Shown here piece by piece: positions 53,683 through 61,235 of a DNA stretch of 64,000 nt. Numbering within the stretch: the stretch's first letter is position 1; each line of letters starts with the position of its first letter. Origin of the DNA: VRUE01 sp963745915 (lineage in GTDB: Bacteria > Actinomycetota > Thermoleophilia > Solirubrobacterales > 70-9); the NCBI GenBank assembly GCA_963745915.1, contig CAVUZA010000002.1:248001-312000 (forward strand), given 5' to 3'. The notes below the pieces were generated by a model. It searched no databases and was not told where the DNA came from. It worked only from the letters and a program-made list of their open reading frames with translations. The translations under genes and the position numbers were made by a program.

Positions 53683-54599
53683 CCGGCGGAGGCGGTGCGC
53701 GGGTTGACGACCGGGCGCAGGTTGGGTTCGACCTCGGCCCGCAGGTGCTCGTAGTCGGGCGGCAGCGAGAGCTTCTCGCCGAGCTGCTCGAGCGGCTCGT
53801 CGACGGTGAAGCCCGGTCCCAGGGTGGCGATCTCGAACAGCACGCCGCTCGGCTCGCGGAAGTAGATCGAGCGGAAGTAGAAGCGGTCGATCACCGGGGT
53901 CGGCTGGGCGCCGCCGGCGATCGCCCGCTCGCGCCAGGCCTCGTGCTCGTCGATCGTCGAGGCCCAGGCGACGTGGTGGACGCTGCCGGCGCCCTGGCGG
54001 GCCCGCTCCGCCGGCGGCTCCCCGTAGACGTAGAGGCCGCCGCGGTCGCTGCCGCGCGCCTCCCAGGCGCCGTCGCCCGCCGGCGCGAACTCGAGCGCCT
54101 CGAGCAGCCCGCGGCTCGCCTCGGGCTCGGCGGCGTAGGCGTGGACGGCGTGGAAGCCGCGCAGCGCGACCTCGGCCGGCACCTCGGGGTGCTCGGCGAT
54201 CAGCGGCTCGTCGGCAACCTCGACCGCGGCCAGCTCGTGGGCGAGGCCCTCGGGGTCGGCGAAGCGCAGCCCGCCCCCGGCCCGCTCACTGTCGATGCCG
54301 GCCGCACCCAGCCGCTCCTCCCAGAAGTCGAGCGCCGCCGGCGAGGCGACCCGCCAGACGATCCGGTGCACGTCGCCGGCGCCGGCCCGCCCGGGCGGCA
54401 CGCCGGGGAACTCGAAGAAGGTCAGATCGGACCCGGCGCTGCCCTTCTCGTCGGCGAAGAAGAGGTGGTAGACGGTCGGGTTGTCCTGGTTGACCGTCTT
54501 CTTCACCAGGCGCAGGCCGAGCGTCCCGGCGTAGAAGTCGACGTTGCTCTGCGCGTCGGCGGTGATCGCGGTGATGTGGTGGATGCCCTCCAGCCGCAC
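53679..54599 (-). CDS. VOC-family ring-cleaving dioxygenase (hydroquinone 1,2-dioxygenase / MhqO-like)
   Basis: 306 residues with two vicinal-oxygen-chelate modules. GIHHITAITADAQSNVDFYAGTLGLRLVKKTVNQDNP is the classical start; metal ligands are His in the first HHIT, His in VHHVAWAS (about 218) and Glu in VLFEIATLGPGF (about 268). Relatives (LinE, PcpA, MhqO) open hydroquinone rings with Fe(II). The overlapping maleylacetate reductase gene supports this. It is divergent from the SHOCT membrane protein gene with 23 bases between starts. Confidence 0.85.
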   Translation of the reverse strand: MRLEGIHHITAITADAQSNVDFYAGTLGLRLVKKTVNQDNPTVYHLFFADEKGSAGSDLTFFEFPGVPPGRAGAGDVHRIVWRVASPAALDFWEERLGAAGIDSERAGGGLRFADPEGLAHELAAVEVADEPLIAEHPEVPAEVALRGFHAVHAYAAEPEASRGLLEALEFAPAGDGAWEARGSDRGGLYVYGEPPAERARQGAGSVHHVAWASTIDEHEAWRERAIAGGAQPTPVIDRFYFRSIYFREPSGVLFEIATLGPGFTVDEPLEQLGEKLSLPPDYEHLRAEVEPNLRPVVNPRTASAG

Positions 54600-54622
54600 G
54601 AACCACGTATACCATCCCGCCG

Positions 54623-56008
54623 ATGAGCAACGGACGGCGACGCCTGGTCAGGGCCCTGGTGGTGCTCGGCTCGCTGCTCGCCTTCCTCAGCGTCTTCGCG
54701 ATCTGGACCGAGCGCCAGGCGCTCAACACCGACGACTGGGTCGACACCAGCGGCCGCCTGATCCAGAACGAGACGATCCGCGAAGAGGTCGGCGACTACC
54801 TGGTCGACCAGCTCTACGAAAACGTCGACATCGAACGCGAACTGGAGGAAATCCTCCCCGGCGAGACCAAGGACCTCGCCGGCCCGGTCTCCGGCGGCCT
54901 GCGCCAGGTGGCCGGCGACGGGGCCAACCAGGTGCTGCAGAGCTCGACCGCCCAGGAACTCTGGAAGAGCGCCAACCGCACTGCCCACGAACAGCTGCTC
55001 GCCGTGCTCGAAGAAAAGGAAGGCACGGTCTCGACCGCGAACGGCGAGGTCAGCCTCAACCTCGGCAGCCTGGTCACCAACCTCGCCGACCAGATCGGGA
55101 TCGGCGCCAGCCTCGCCGAAAAGCTGCCCGAAGACGCCGGCCAGGTGACGATCCTGCGCTCCGACGAGCTCGGCACCGCGCAGGACGTCGTCGTCGCGAT
55201 CAAGGGCCTGGCGCTGATCCTCTCGCTGCTGACCCTGCTCTGCTTCGGCCTGGCGATCTACCTGACCCGCGAGGGTCGCTGGGTCACGGTGCTGCTCTGC
55301 GGCGCCGGCCTGGTCGCCGCCGGCTTCGCCGTGATCGTCTTCCGCGAGGTCGCGGGCGGCATCGTCGTCGGCCAGCTGGTCGAAGAAGACAGCGTCAAGC
55401 CGGCGGCGGAAGCGGCCTGGTCGATCGGCACCTCGCTGATGACCAGCATCGCGACCACGGTGATCGTCGTCGGCGTCCTCTTCGGCATCGCCGGCTGGCT
55501 CGCCTCGCCGACCGGCTCGGCGCGCTCGACCCGCCGCGTCCTCGCCCCGGTGCTCAACCACCACGTCGCCTACGCCTACGCGCTGCTGGCGATCGTCGTA
55601 TGCATCTACTTCCTCGGCTCGTCGACCCAGAACCTGCGCTCCTTCCTGACCACGCTGGCGATCGCCGCCCTCGCCGCCTTCGGCATCCATGAGCTGCGCA
55701 AGCAGACCGCCGAGGAGTACCCCGACGCCGACTACGACGACGTCTTCGGCGGCGCCAAGGACCGCGTCGTCGGCGCCGTCCGCGACGCCAACCTCGCCGA
55801 GCGCGCCTCGAAGCTGCGCCTGCCCGAGGCGCGCAAGGGCTCCGAGGAGGCGGGCGAGCCGGAGACCGCGGAGGCCCCCACCCAGACCCTCGGCGACTCC
55901 CGCATCGCCCAGCTCGAACGCCTCGCCGCCCTGCACGAAAAAGGCGTGCTCAGCGACGACGAGCTGGCCGCCGAGAAGGCACGCGTGCTCGGCGGCGAAG
56001 CCGGCTGA
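54623..56008 (+). CDS. Polytopic membrane protein with C-terminal SHOCT domain
   Basis: 461 residues. An N-terminal transmembrane helix (9-29), an extracytoplasmic helical domain (about 30-185: DDWVDTSGRLIQNETIREEVGDYLVDQLYENVD), then helices at about 190-212, 220-240, 272-300, 322-340 and 345-362, and a cytoplasmic tail ending in a SHOCT motif (IAQLERLAALHEKGVLSDDELAAEKARVLG). SHOCT tails often mediate oligomer contacts. Function unknown. The downstream pseudogene ends immediately after its stop. Confidence 0.82.
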   Translation: MSNGRRRLVRALVVLGSLLAFLSVFAIWTERQALNTDDWVDTSGRLIQNETIREEVGDYLVDQLYENVDIERELEEILPGETKDLAGPVSGGLRQVAGDGANQVLQSSTAQELWKSANRTAHEQLLAVLEEKEGTVSTANGEVSLNLGSLVTNLADQIGIGASLAEKLPEDAGQVTILRSDELGTAQDVVVAIKGLALILSLLTLLCFGLAIYLTREGRWVTVLLCGAGLVAAGFAVIVFREVAGGIVVGQLVEEDSVKPAAEAAWSIGTSLMTSIATTVIVVGVLFGIAGWLASPTGSARSTRRVLAPVLNHHVAYAYALLAIVVCIYFLGSSTQNLRSFLTTLAIAALAAFGIHELRKQTAEEYPDADYDDVFGGAKDRVVGAVRDANLAERASKLRLPEARKGSEEAGEPETAEAPTQTLGDSRIAQLERLAALHEKGVLSDDELAAEKARVLGGEAG

Positions 56009-56620
56009 TCAGCGCGGGGCGGAACGGCTGTCGGGCTCGGTCAGCCCCGTACGACCACTTCGCACCCAGATCGCGAAGAGTGGGTCGACGAGCTCCATCG
56101 CGCGCGTGTCTCCCTGCACAAATCCTTCCTCGGCCAAGCGGTCTCGTGCGCCCCGCGCGGTTGAGCGCGCAAGCTGGAGTTCATCCAAGATCTCCTTTTT
56201 CAGCGGGTCTGGAGAGATCGCAATCGCGAGCAGAGTGCGACGCTCGGCATCGTCGAGGCCGTTCCAAATGGAGCCGAACTCGTCCTTGAGCTCCAGAAAA
56301 GCGTCGTTCAGCGCCTCTTGCCAGGAAGCACCGTCAGCCGTCTGGCCGGCAGGGGTTCTGTCCCAGAGGAAGTGCGCGAGGAGCATTGCGCGCCGAACCG
56401 GCGAAAATGTAGCTCGCCTCGTCCTCGTGGCGCTCCAGCCTGCTGCGAATCAGCCCATCCAGAGGCGGCTTGGTCGCCAGGACGTCCTGGAACTCGTCGA
56501 ATATCACGAGCGTCGATTGCCCGGTGCTTCCCATCAGCTTGACCGGCAGATCCAGCAGCCAGCTGAGACGCCTGCCGAGGCGTCCTCGATGCGGTCGGTC
56601 GCCTCGTGCGCTGACAGTCC
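56009..56620 (-). pseudogene. Decayed AAA-type ATPase, relative of the gene at 28835
   Basis: Recognisable blocks in order: DRIEDA, then after a frame change LSWLLDLPVKL, STLVIFDEFQDVLATKPPLDGLIRSRL with Walker B, ASYIFAGS, then abruptly RAMLLAHFLWDRTPAGQ and the winged-helix C terminus. Compared with the copy at 28835 about 70 codons between SYIFAGS and RAMLLAH are deleted (junction near 56390-56400), with a frame change there, and the N-terminal Walker A region is absent. Truncation plus deletion plus frameshift make this a true pseudogene rather than a sequencing artefact. Confidence 0.8.
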
Positions 56621-56623
56621 CAA

Positions 56624-56686
56624 GTGGCGGGATTCCCGCCGCTTTTCCGACGGGTAAACCGCCACTTTCGTGGCGGGATTCCCGCC
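56624..56686. repeat. Two palindromic units F (direct repeat)
   Basis: GTGGCGGGATTCCCGCC occurs at 56624-56640 and again at 56670-56686. Each unit contains the palindrome GGCGGGA-T-TCCCGCC. The 29-base spacer contains CGGGTAAACCGCCACTTTCG. It borders the pseudogene and lies 34 bases beyond the 3' end of the tRNA gene. Confidence 0.8.
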
Positions 56687-56720
56687 ACCTGGCATCCAGC
56701 CCAAGAAAGCCCGGCAGCTA

Positions 56721-56793
56721 AGCCCGCCTCCGGGATCGAACCGGAAACCTCCGCTTTACAAGAGCGGTGCTCTACCAGTTGAGCTAGGCGGGC
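56721..56793 (-). tRNA. tRNA-Thr (anticodon TGT)
   Basis: 73 nt on the minus strand. Acceptor GCCCGCC pairs with GGCGGGC; D arm GCTC-AACTGGTA-GAGC; anticodon stem CCGCT/AGCGG with loop CTTGTAA, anticodon TGT reading ACA; T arm CCGG-loop-CCGG type with GGTTCGATCC. Discriminator base T; CCA is not encoded. Flanked by palindromes F and A2. Confidence 0.95.
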
Positions 56794-56826
56794 GGGGTGC
56801 GGTCAGCGTACCCCTACTGATCTTTG

Positions 56827-56965
56827 GTCGCCAGGGTGTGGGTGGGCGGGTTCGGGGGCCCTCCTCCGGAAGCCGTCGCGCAGCTGGATCGTGGCTGGCG
56901 ATTCGGAAGGTGGATTCCAAGCTTCCAGAGGAGGGCCCCGAACCCGCCCCTCTACAGCTGGCGAC
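56827..56965. repeat. Palindromic element A2
   Basis: Main arms 56844-56866 and 56928-56949 pair with one extra G; an outer GTCGCCAG/CTGGCGAC pair extends them (56827-56834 with 56958-56965). The core is family A in reverse: GCGCAGCTGGATCG (56878-56891) and TTCCAAGCTT (56916-56925). Head-to-head with A3. Confidence 0.85.
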
Positions 56966-57013
56966 TGAGGTTCGGTCCAAAGCGCTGGACGGACACAGAC
57001 GACGGCATCGCGT

Positions 57014-57122
57014 AGAGCCAGCGTGGTGCCCCTCCCCATAAGGCTTGGAAGTCCCGCCCCGCAGCACACCGCTCGACCCAGCTGCGCAACGGCCTTATGG
57101 GGAGGGGCACCACGCTGGCTCT
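57014..57122. repeat. Palindromic element A3
   Basis: A perfect 30-bp stem (57014-57043 with 57093-57122). The 49-nt loop contains GGCTTGGAA at its start and CGACCCAGCTGCGC (57074-57087) as in A1, but the outer stem differs from A1. It ends 24 bases before the start of the GNAT-like gene. Confidence 0.92.
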
Positions 57123-57146
57123 CGACACTCTGCAATCGTCAATCTC

Positions 57147-58139
57147 GTGGACGTGACGTTTCGCTTTTTGGACCCCGCCGAGGGGGCGGTGTTGAGCGAG
57201 GCGATTCGGGTGGCGTATGGGGACAGCTATGACGTCCGCTGGGTCTACGACGCGGCTGAGGTCGAGGCGCGGCTGGCGGCGGGGACCTACGTGTCCTGCG
57301 TCGCCGAGAGCGCCGGCGGGGAGCTGCTCTGCCATGAGGGGATGAGCCTGGCGGCGGCCGGGGACGCGGTCGGCCACTCGGGGCAGGCGGTGACGATGCC
57401 GGCTGCCCGCGGGCAGCACCTGTTCACCCGCACCAAGCGCTTCCTGATGGACTGGGCGACCGAGCGGGGCCTGGCGGGGATGTTCAGCGAGGCGACCGCC
57501 GCCCACCCCTACAGCCAGCGCGCCAACGTCGAGCTCGGCGCCCAGGAGACCGGCCTGCTGCTCGGCTGGATTCCCGAGTCGGTCGCCAACGACGCCGCCG
57601 GCGAGGGCCGGCGCGGACGCCAGTCGGCGGTGCTCTTCTACGCCCGCCTCAACCGCGGCCACGAGCGGCCCGTGTACGCGCCCGAGCGCCATGCCGGGAT
57701 CGTCGCCCAGACCCTGGAGCGCTGCGCCCTGCGCGGCGAGCTGGCCGAGCCGCCGGCCGGCTTCTCCCTCGCCGAGCGCACCCGGCTCCAGGTCGAGATC
57801 GACGGCGACCACGGCCTGGCGCTGATCACCGTGCACGAGCCGGGCGCCGACCTCGAGGCCGCGGTCGCCGCCGAGCGCCACCACCTCTTCCACCGCGCCG
57901 GCCTCGCCGCCGTCTACCTCGACCTGCCGCTGGAGACGCCGGCGACGGCGCTGGTCGCCGACCACCTGGAGCGCCTCGGCGTCTCCTACGCCGGCGTCTT
58001 CCCCAACCGCGGCTGCGCCGGCGACGTGCTGCGCATGCAGTCGCTGCACCGGGCGCGGATCAAGGCCGACGACGTCTCCGTCGCCTCCGCGCACGGCCGC
58101 GAGCTGCTCGAATACGTGCTCGCTGACCTGCCTAGTTGA
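57147..58139 (+). CDS. Putative GNAT-like N-acetyltransferase protein
   Basis: 330 residues. The N-terminal half has GNAT-like blocks: VSCVAESAGGELLCHEGMSL, then GQAVTMPAARGQHLFTRTKRFLMDWATERGLAGMFSEATAAHPYSQRANVELGAQETG, in the pattern of the acetyl-CoA-binding and following helices. The C-terminal half (about 195-330) has VEIDGDHGLALITVHEPG and ALVADHLERLGVSYAGVFPN and could be a second, degenerate GNAT fold. Start GTG 57147 lies just outside palindrome A3; GTG 57153 is possible. Substrate unknown. Convergent 8-base overlap with sigH. Confidence 0.6.
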   Translation: MDVTFRFLDPAEGAVLSEAIRVAYGDSYDVRWVYDAAEVEARLAAGTYVSCVAESAGGELLCHEGMSLAAAGDAVGHSGQAVTMPAARGQHLFTRTKRFLMDWATERGLAGMFSEATAAHPYSQRANVELGAQETGLLLGWIPESVANDAAGEGRRGRQSAVLFYARLNRGHERPVYAPERHAGIVAQTLERCALRGELAEPPAGFSLAERTRLQVEIDGDHGLALITVHEPGADLEAAVAAERHHLFHRAGLAAVYLDLPLETPATALVADHLERLGVSYAGVFPNRGCAGDVLRMQSLHRARIKADDVSVASAHGRELLEYVLADLPS

Positions 58140-58842
58140 GCGTCTCCCGCGAGGCGAGGTGGGCGCCGACCTTGCGCTTGACCCGCTGCAGGGCGTTGTC
58201 GACGGTCTTGGTGTCGCACTCGAGGCGCTCGGCGGTGGCCTCGTAGGAGTGGCCGTCGAGGTAGAGCGAGAGGACGCTGCTCTCGAGGTCGGAGAGCACG
58301 CCGGAGACGCCCGAGAGGCAGGAGACGAGGCTGTCCAGCTCTTCGGAGGCGATCACCTGGTTGACCGGGTCGTGGACCGTCGGGCCGGGCAGGATCTCGT
58401 CCAGGGTGGTGTCCGAGTCGCCGCTGGCGGCCGGCGTCTGGCTGAAGGAGACGTACTGGTTGAGCGGCGTGTGCTTGTTGCGGGTCGCGGTTTTCACCGC
58501 GGTGATGATCTGGCGGGTGATGCAGAGCTCGGCGAAATTGCGGAAGCTCGACTCGCGATCGGTGCGGTAGTCGCGGATCGCCTTGTAGAGGCCGAGCAGG
58601 CCTTCCTGGATCAGGTCGTCGGACTCGCCCCCGAGCAGGAAGTAGGAGGAGGCCTTGAGGCGGACGAAGCCGCGGTAGCGGCGGACGATCGCGTCGTAGG
58701 CGTCGGCCCGCCCGTCCTTGGCGAGAGCGACGAGATAATGATCATCAAGCTCAGGTTGAGGGTTAGATTCGGTCGGCCTGAGCGAGCCGTTGAGACGGCC
58801 GGACGGCAACTGCATTTCCTGGGTAGGCGAAGATAGAGCCAC
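58132..58842 (-). CDS. sigH: RNA polymerase sigma factor SigH-type
   Basis: 236 residues. DDHYLVALAKDGRADAYDAIVRRYRGFVRLKASSYFLLGGESDDLIQEGLLGLYKAIRDY is region 2 of the SigH (Spo0H) group; region 4 is LSDLESSVLSLYLDGHSYEATAERLECDTKTVDNALQRVKRKV. Position after cysS-rlmB is the classical sigH neighbourhood in Gram-positive bacteria. GTG 58842 has GGAGAGGG upstream. It has its own promoter (58955-58982) and a roughly 105-base leader with two hairpins. Confidence 0.92.
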   Translation of the reverse strand: MALSSPTQEMQLPSGRLNGSLRPTESNPQPELDDHYLVALAKDGRADAYDAIVRRYRGFVRLKASSYFLLGGESDDLIQEGLLGLYKAIRDYRTDRESSFRNFAELCITRQIITAVKTATRNKHTPLNQYVSFSQTPAASGDSDTTLDEILPGPTVHDPVNQVIASEELDSLVSCLSGVSGVLSDLESSVLSLYLDGHSYEATAERLECDTKTVDNALQRVKRKVGAHLASRETLN

Positions 58843-58870
58843 TGATCCCTCTCCTTGACGAAGGGTCTGT

Positions 58871-58936
58871 GGCGCCTTTACCTCCCCTGGTGGCGCCCCG
58901 ATATGACTGGATCAACCTCAGACTCAAGCTGAGGTT
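58871..58936. other. Structured 5' leader of sigH
   Basis: Two inverted repeats: GGCGCC (58871-58876 / 58892-58897) and AACCTCA...TGAGGTT (58914-58920 / 58930-58936). They lie between the likely promoter and the sigH start and could affect mRNA stability or translation. Confidence 0.45.
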
Positions 58937-58954
58937 CAACCTTATTGGCGCGTT

Positions 58955-58982
58955 AGTTTACGGCCGCGCGGTGTTCTGTCAA
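58955..58982 (-). promoter_or_regulatory. Probable sigH promoter
   Basis: Minus-strand TTGACA (58977-58982) and TAAACT (58955-58960) separated by 16 bases. The start of transcription would fall near 58948, about 105 bases upstream of sigH. Confidence 0.7.
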
Positions 58983-59028
58983 CCCCTTTGCAGGGATTTC
59001 TTGCAAGCGCCGTTGCAGGTGGTAGAGG

Positions 59029-59682
59029 TCAGGCCCGCTGCCGGACGGCCTCGAAGAGCAGCGCCGCCGCCGCCGCGGAGACGTTGAGCGAGGCCGTCCT
59101 GCCCCGCTGCGGCAGGGCGATCCGCCCGTCGCAGCTCGCCGCGACCCGGGGCCGGACGCCCTTGCCCTCGCCGCCGAGGACCAGCACCGTCGGGCCGCCG
59201 AGGTCGACCTGCCAGGGCGCCTGCTCGGCCTCCGCCTCGGCCGCCCAGGACCAGAAGCCGGCCTGCTTCGCCTGGCCGAGCCAGTCGGCGAGGTTGCGCA
59301 CCCGGGCGACCGGCAGGTGCTCGACCGCCCCCGCCGAGGCCTTGCAGACGACCGCCGTCACCTCGGCCGCGCGCCGCTCGGGGATGACCAGGCCGGCGGC
59401 GCCGGCGGCCTCCGCCGAGCGGGCGACGGCGCCGAGGTTGCGCGGGTCCTGCACCTGGTCGAGGGCGACGAGCAGCGCTCCCTCGACCCGCAGCAGCGCG
59501 TTCGGGTCCGCGTACGGGTAGGGGTCGACTTCGGCCACCACCCCCTGGTGGTCCGGCGACCCGCAGAGCCGCTCCAGCTCCTCGCCGGAGGCCTCCGGCG
59601 CCCGCCACACCCGGCGCACGCCCCTCCTCCCCCGCTCAGCCTCGGCCACCGCCCGCTTGCCGTAGACGACCTGCGAGGCCAT
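59029..59682 (-). CDS. rlmB: 23S rRNA 2'-O-ribose methyltransferase, TrmH/RlmB type
   Basis: 217 residues. SPOUT motifs: DPRNLGAVARSAEAAGAAGLVIP (motif 1), VLVLGGEGKGVRP (motif 2) and IALPQRGRTASLNVSAAAAALLFEAVRQR (motif 3). The N-terminal L30e-like substrate-binding part is shorter than usual (about 60 residues), so the protein is a short member. It methylates a ribose in 23S rRNA near position G2251 in E. coli numbering. ATG 59682 overlaps the cysS stop (ATGA). Confidence 0.9.
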   Translation of the reverse strand: MASQVVYGKRAVAEAERGRRGVRRVWRAPEASGEELERLCGSPDHQGVVAEVDPYPYADPNALLRVEGALLVALDQVQDPRNLGAVARSAEAAGAAGLVIPERRAAEVTAVVCKASAGAVEHLPVARVRNLADWLGQAKQAGFWSWAAEAEAEQAPWQVDLGGPTVLVLGGEGKGVRPRVAASCDGRIALPQRGRTASLNVSAAAAALLFEAVRQRA

Positions 59683-61097
59683 CAGGACTTCGGCACGAGC
59701 CTCGCCCCATCAGCCGAGTCCCGCACCTCCCAGCCGAGGGCGGCAAGCTCGTCCCGAATAGCATCGGCCCGCTCGAAGTCCTTGCCGGCCCGAGCCTCCT
59801 CCCGCTCCGCCAGCAACCCCTCAGCCCGCTCGTCGGCCTTGGCACCCTGATCCGGCTGGGTAAGGGTGCCAAGGCCGACGAGCTCGAGCATCTCCGCCAG
59901 AGCATGGGCCGCATCGTTCCCAGGCACCTCAGCCCTGTTGGCTTCCCCGACCAGCTCGAACACCTCGGCCATCGCCCGCGGCGTGTTGAAGTCATCCGCC
60001 AGCGCATCCTTGAAGCTCTCGACTCGAGGAGCTGCCGCGCCGTGCGAGGAGTCGGGGGAGGACCCGCCAGAGCCTCCCCGCTGTTGCTCTGGGGGGTCCT
60101 CCCCCGACTCCTCCCCGCCCCGCTGCTCGCGAAAGAAGTTCCTCAACCTCTCGACCTGGGCCACGGCCTGCTCCATCTCCGCCGTCCCGAACGCCAAAGG
60201 CCCGCGATAGTGCCCGGAGATCAGGTACCCGACGACCGCATCTCGCCCATAGCGATCCAACGCCTCGCTCAGCTGGAAGATGTTCCCCTCCGACTTCGAC
60301 ATCTTCTCCGAGTCCATCTGGATCATCCCGTTGTGCATCCAGGCCCGGGCGAATGGGCGGCCCGCCGCCTCGGACTGGGCGATCTCGTTCTCGTGGTGGG
60401 GGAAGATCAGGTCCGAGCCGCCGCCGTGGATCGCGAACTCGGGGCCGAGCTCCTGCTCGGCCATCACCGAGCACTCGATGTGCCAGGCGGGACGGCCAGG
60501 GCCCCAGGGCGAGTCCCAGGCGGTGTCCTCGCCGGGCTTCTGCGCCTTCCAGAGGGCGAAGTCGAGCGGGTCCTGCTTGAGCGACTCCGAGCCGGCCTCC
60601 TCGCCCTGGTCCATCTCCTCCGTGCGCCGGTTGGAGAGCTTGCCGTAGCCGTCGAAGCTGCGCACCCGGAAGTAGACGTCGCCACCCGACTCGTAGGCGT
60701 GTCCGCCCTCGATCAGCTCCGCGGTCAGCGCCACGATCCCCGCGATCCGCTCGGTCGCCAGCGGCTCCGCGTCGGGCCGGCCCAGACCGAGCCGCTCGGT
60801 GTCCTCGGCATAGGCCCGCGTCATCCGCGCCGCGAACCCGGCCGACCCCTCCCCCGCCTCGCGCGCCGCGGCGTAGATCTTGTCGTTGACGTCGGTGACG
60901 TTGACCACCAACTTCGCCCCGTACCCCTCCGAGCGCAGAAACCGCGCGAACAGCGAAAAAACCACAAACGGCCTCGCATTGCCGATATGGATGCGGCTGT
61001 ACACGGTCGGCCCGCAGGCGTAGATCCCAACCTCCCTCTTCGGATCAAGCTCGACGAACTCTCCGCTCAACGTGTCGCGTATCCGAACCGGCCTCAT
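59682..61097 (-). CDS. cysS: Cysteinyl-tRNA synthetase with two in-frame palindromes
   Basis: 471 residues. GIYACGPTVYSRIHIGNARPF holds the zinc Cys and HIGH-type motif, IECSVMAEQELG and GGGSDLIFPHHENEIAQSEA follow, and EKMSKSEGN is near residue 266. It charges tRNA-Cys. Start ATG 61097 precedes MRPVRIRDTLSG. Two long inverted repeats lie inside the coding region, encoding about residues 329-350 (EESGEDPPEQQRGGSGGSSP) and 405-423 (LVGLGTLTQPDQGAKADE). Both are in frame, after the catalytic core. Palindrome C2 lies upstream; rlmB overlaps the stop. Confidence 0.93.
   Translation of the reverse strand: MRPVRIRDTLSGEFVELDPKREVGIYACGPTVYSRIHIGNARPFVVFSLFARFLRSEGYGAKLVVNVTDVNDKIYAAAREAGEGSAGFAARMTRAYAEDTERLGLGRPDAEPLATERIAGIVALTAELIEGGHAYESGGDVYFRVRSFDGYGKLSNRRTEEMDQGEEAGSESLKQDPLDFALWKAQKPGEDTAWDSPWGPGRPAWHIECSVMAEQELGPEFAIHGGGSDLIFPHHENEIAQSEAAGRPFARAWMHNGMIQMDSEKMSKSEGNIFQLSEALDRYGRDAVVGYLISGHYRGPLAFGTAEMEQAVAQVERLRNFFREQRGGEESGEDPPEQQRGGSGGSSPDSSHGAAAPRVESFKDALADDFNTPRAMAEVFELVGEANRAEVPGNDAAHALAEMLELVGLGTLTQPDQGAKADERAEGLLAEREEARAGKDFERADAIRDELAALGWEVRDSADGARLVPKS
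59828..59883. repeat. In-gene palindrome H1 within cysS
   Basis: Perfect 21-bp arms (59828-59848 and 59863-59883, containing GGCCTTGGCACCCT) around a 14-nt loop. It is translated in frame as part of CysS. Confidence 0.9.
60046..60113. repeat. In-gene palindrome H2 within cysS
   Basis: 27-bp arms (60046-60072 and 60087-60113) with one mismatch around a 14-nt loop, the same loop length as H1. Translated in frame as a Glu/Gly/Ser/Pro-rich stretch. Confidence 0.9.
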
Positions 61098-61118
61098 CGC
61101 GGTTGCTGATGCTAGTGA

Positions 61119-61232
61119 GGGAGGCGGGGCGCCGCTCCCCGCGGCTTGTACTTTTCCGCCCGAAACCACTCGGCGAGAGCCGCCCTGCTCAACATGCGGA
61201 AAAGTTGAGCGGGGAGTGGTGCCCCGCCTCCC
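61119..61232. repeat. Palindromic element C2
   Basis: Arms 61119-61159 and 61196-61232 pair: GGGAGGCGGGGC outside, CTCCCCGC, then CTTGTACTTTTCCGC facing GCGGAAAAGTTGAGC. It starts 4 bases after the coiled-coil gene stop and ends 22 bases before the cysS start. Confidence 0.9.
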
Positions 61233-61235
61233 CCG

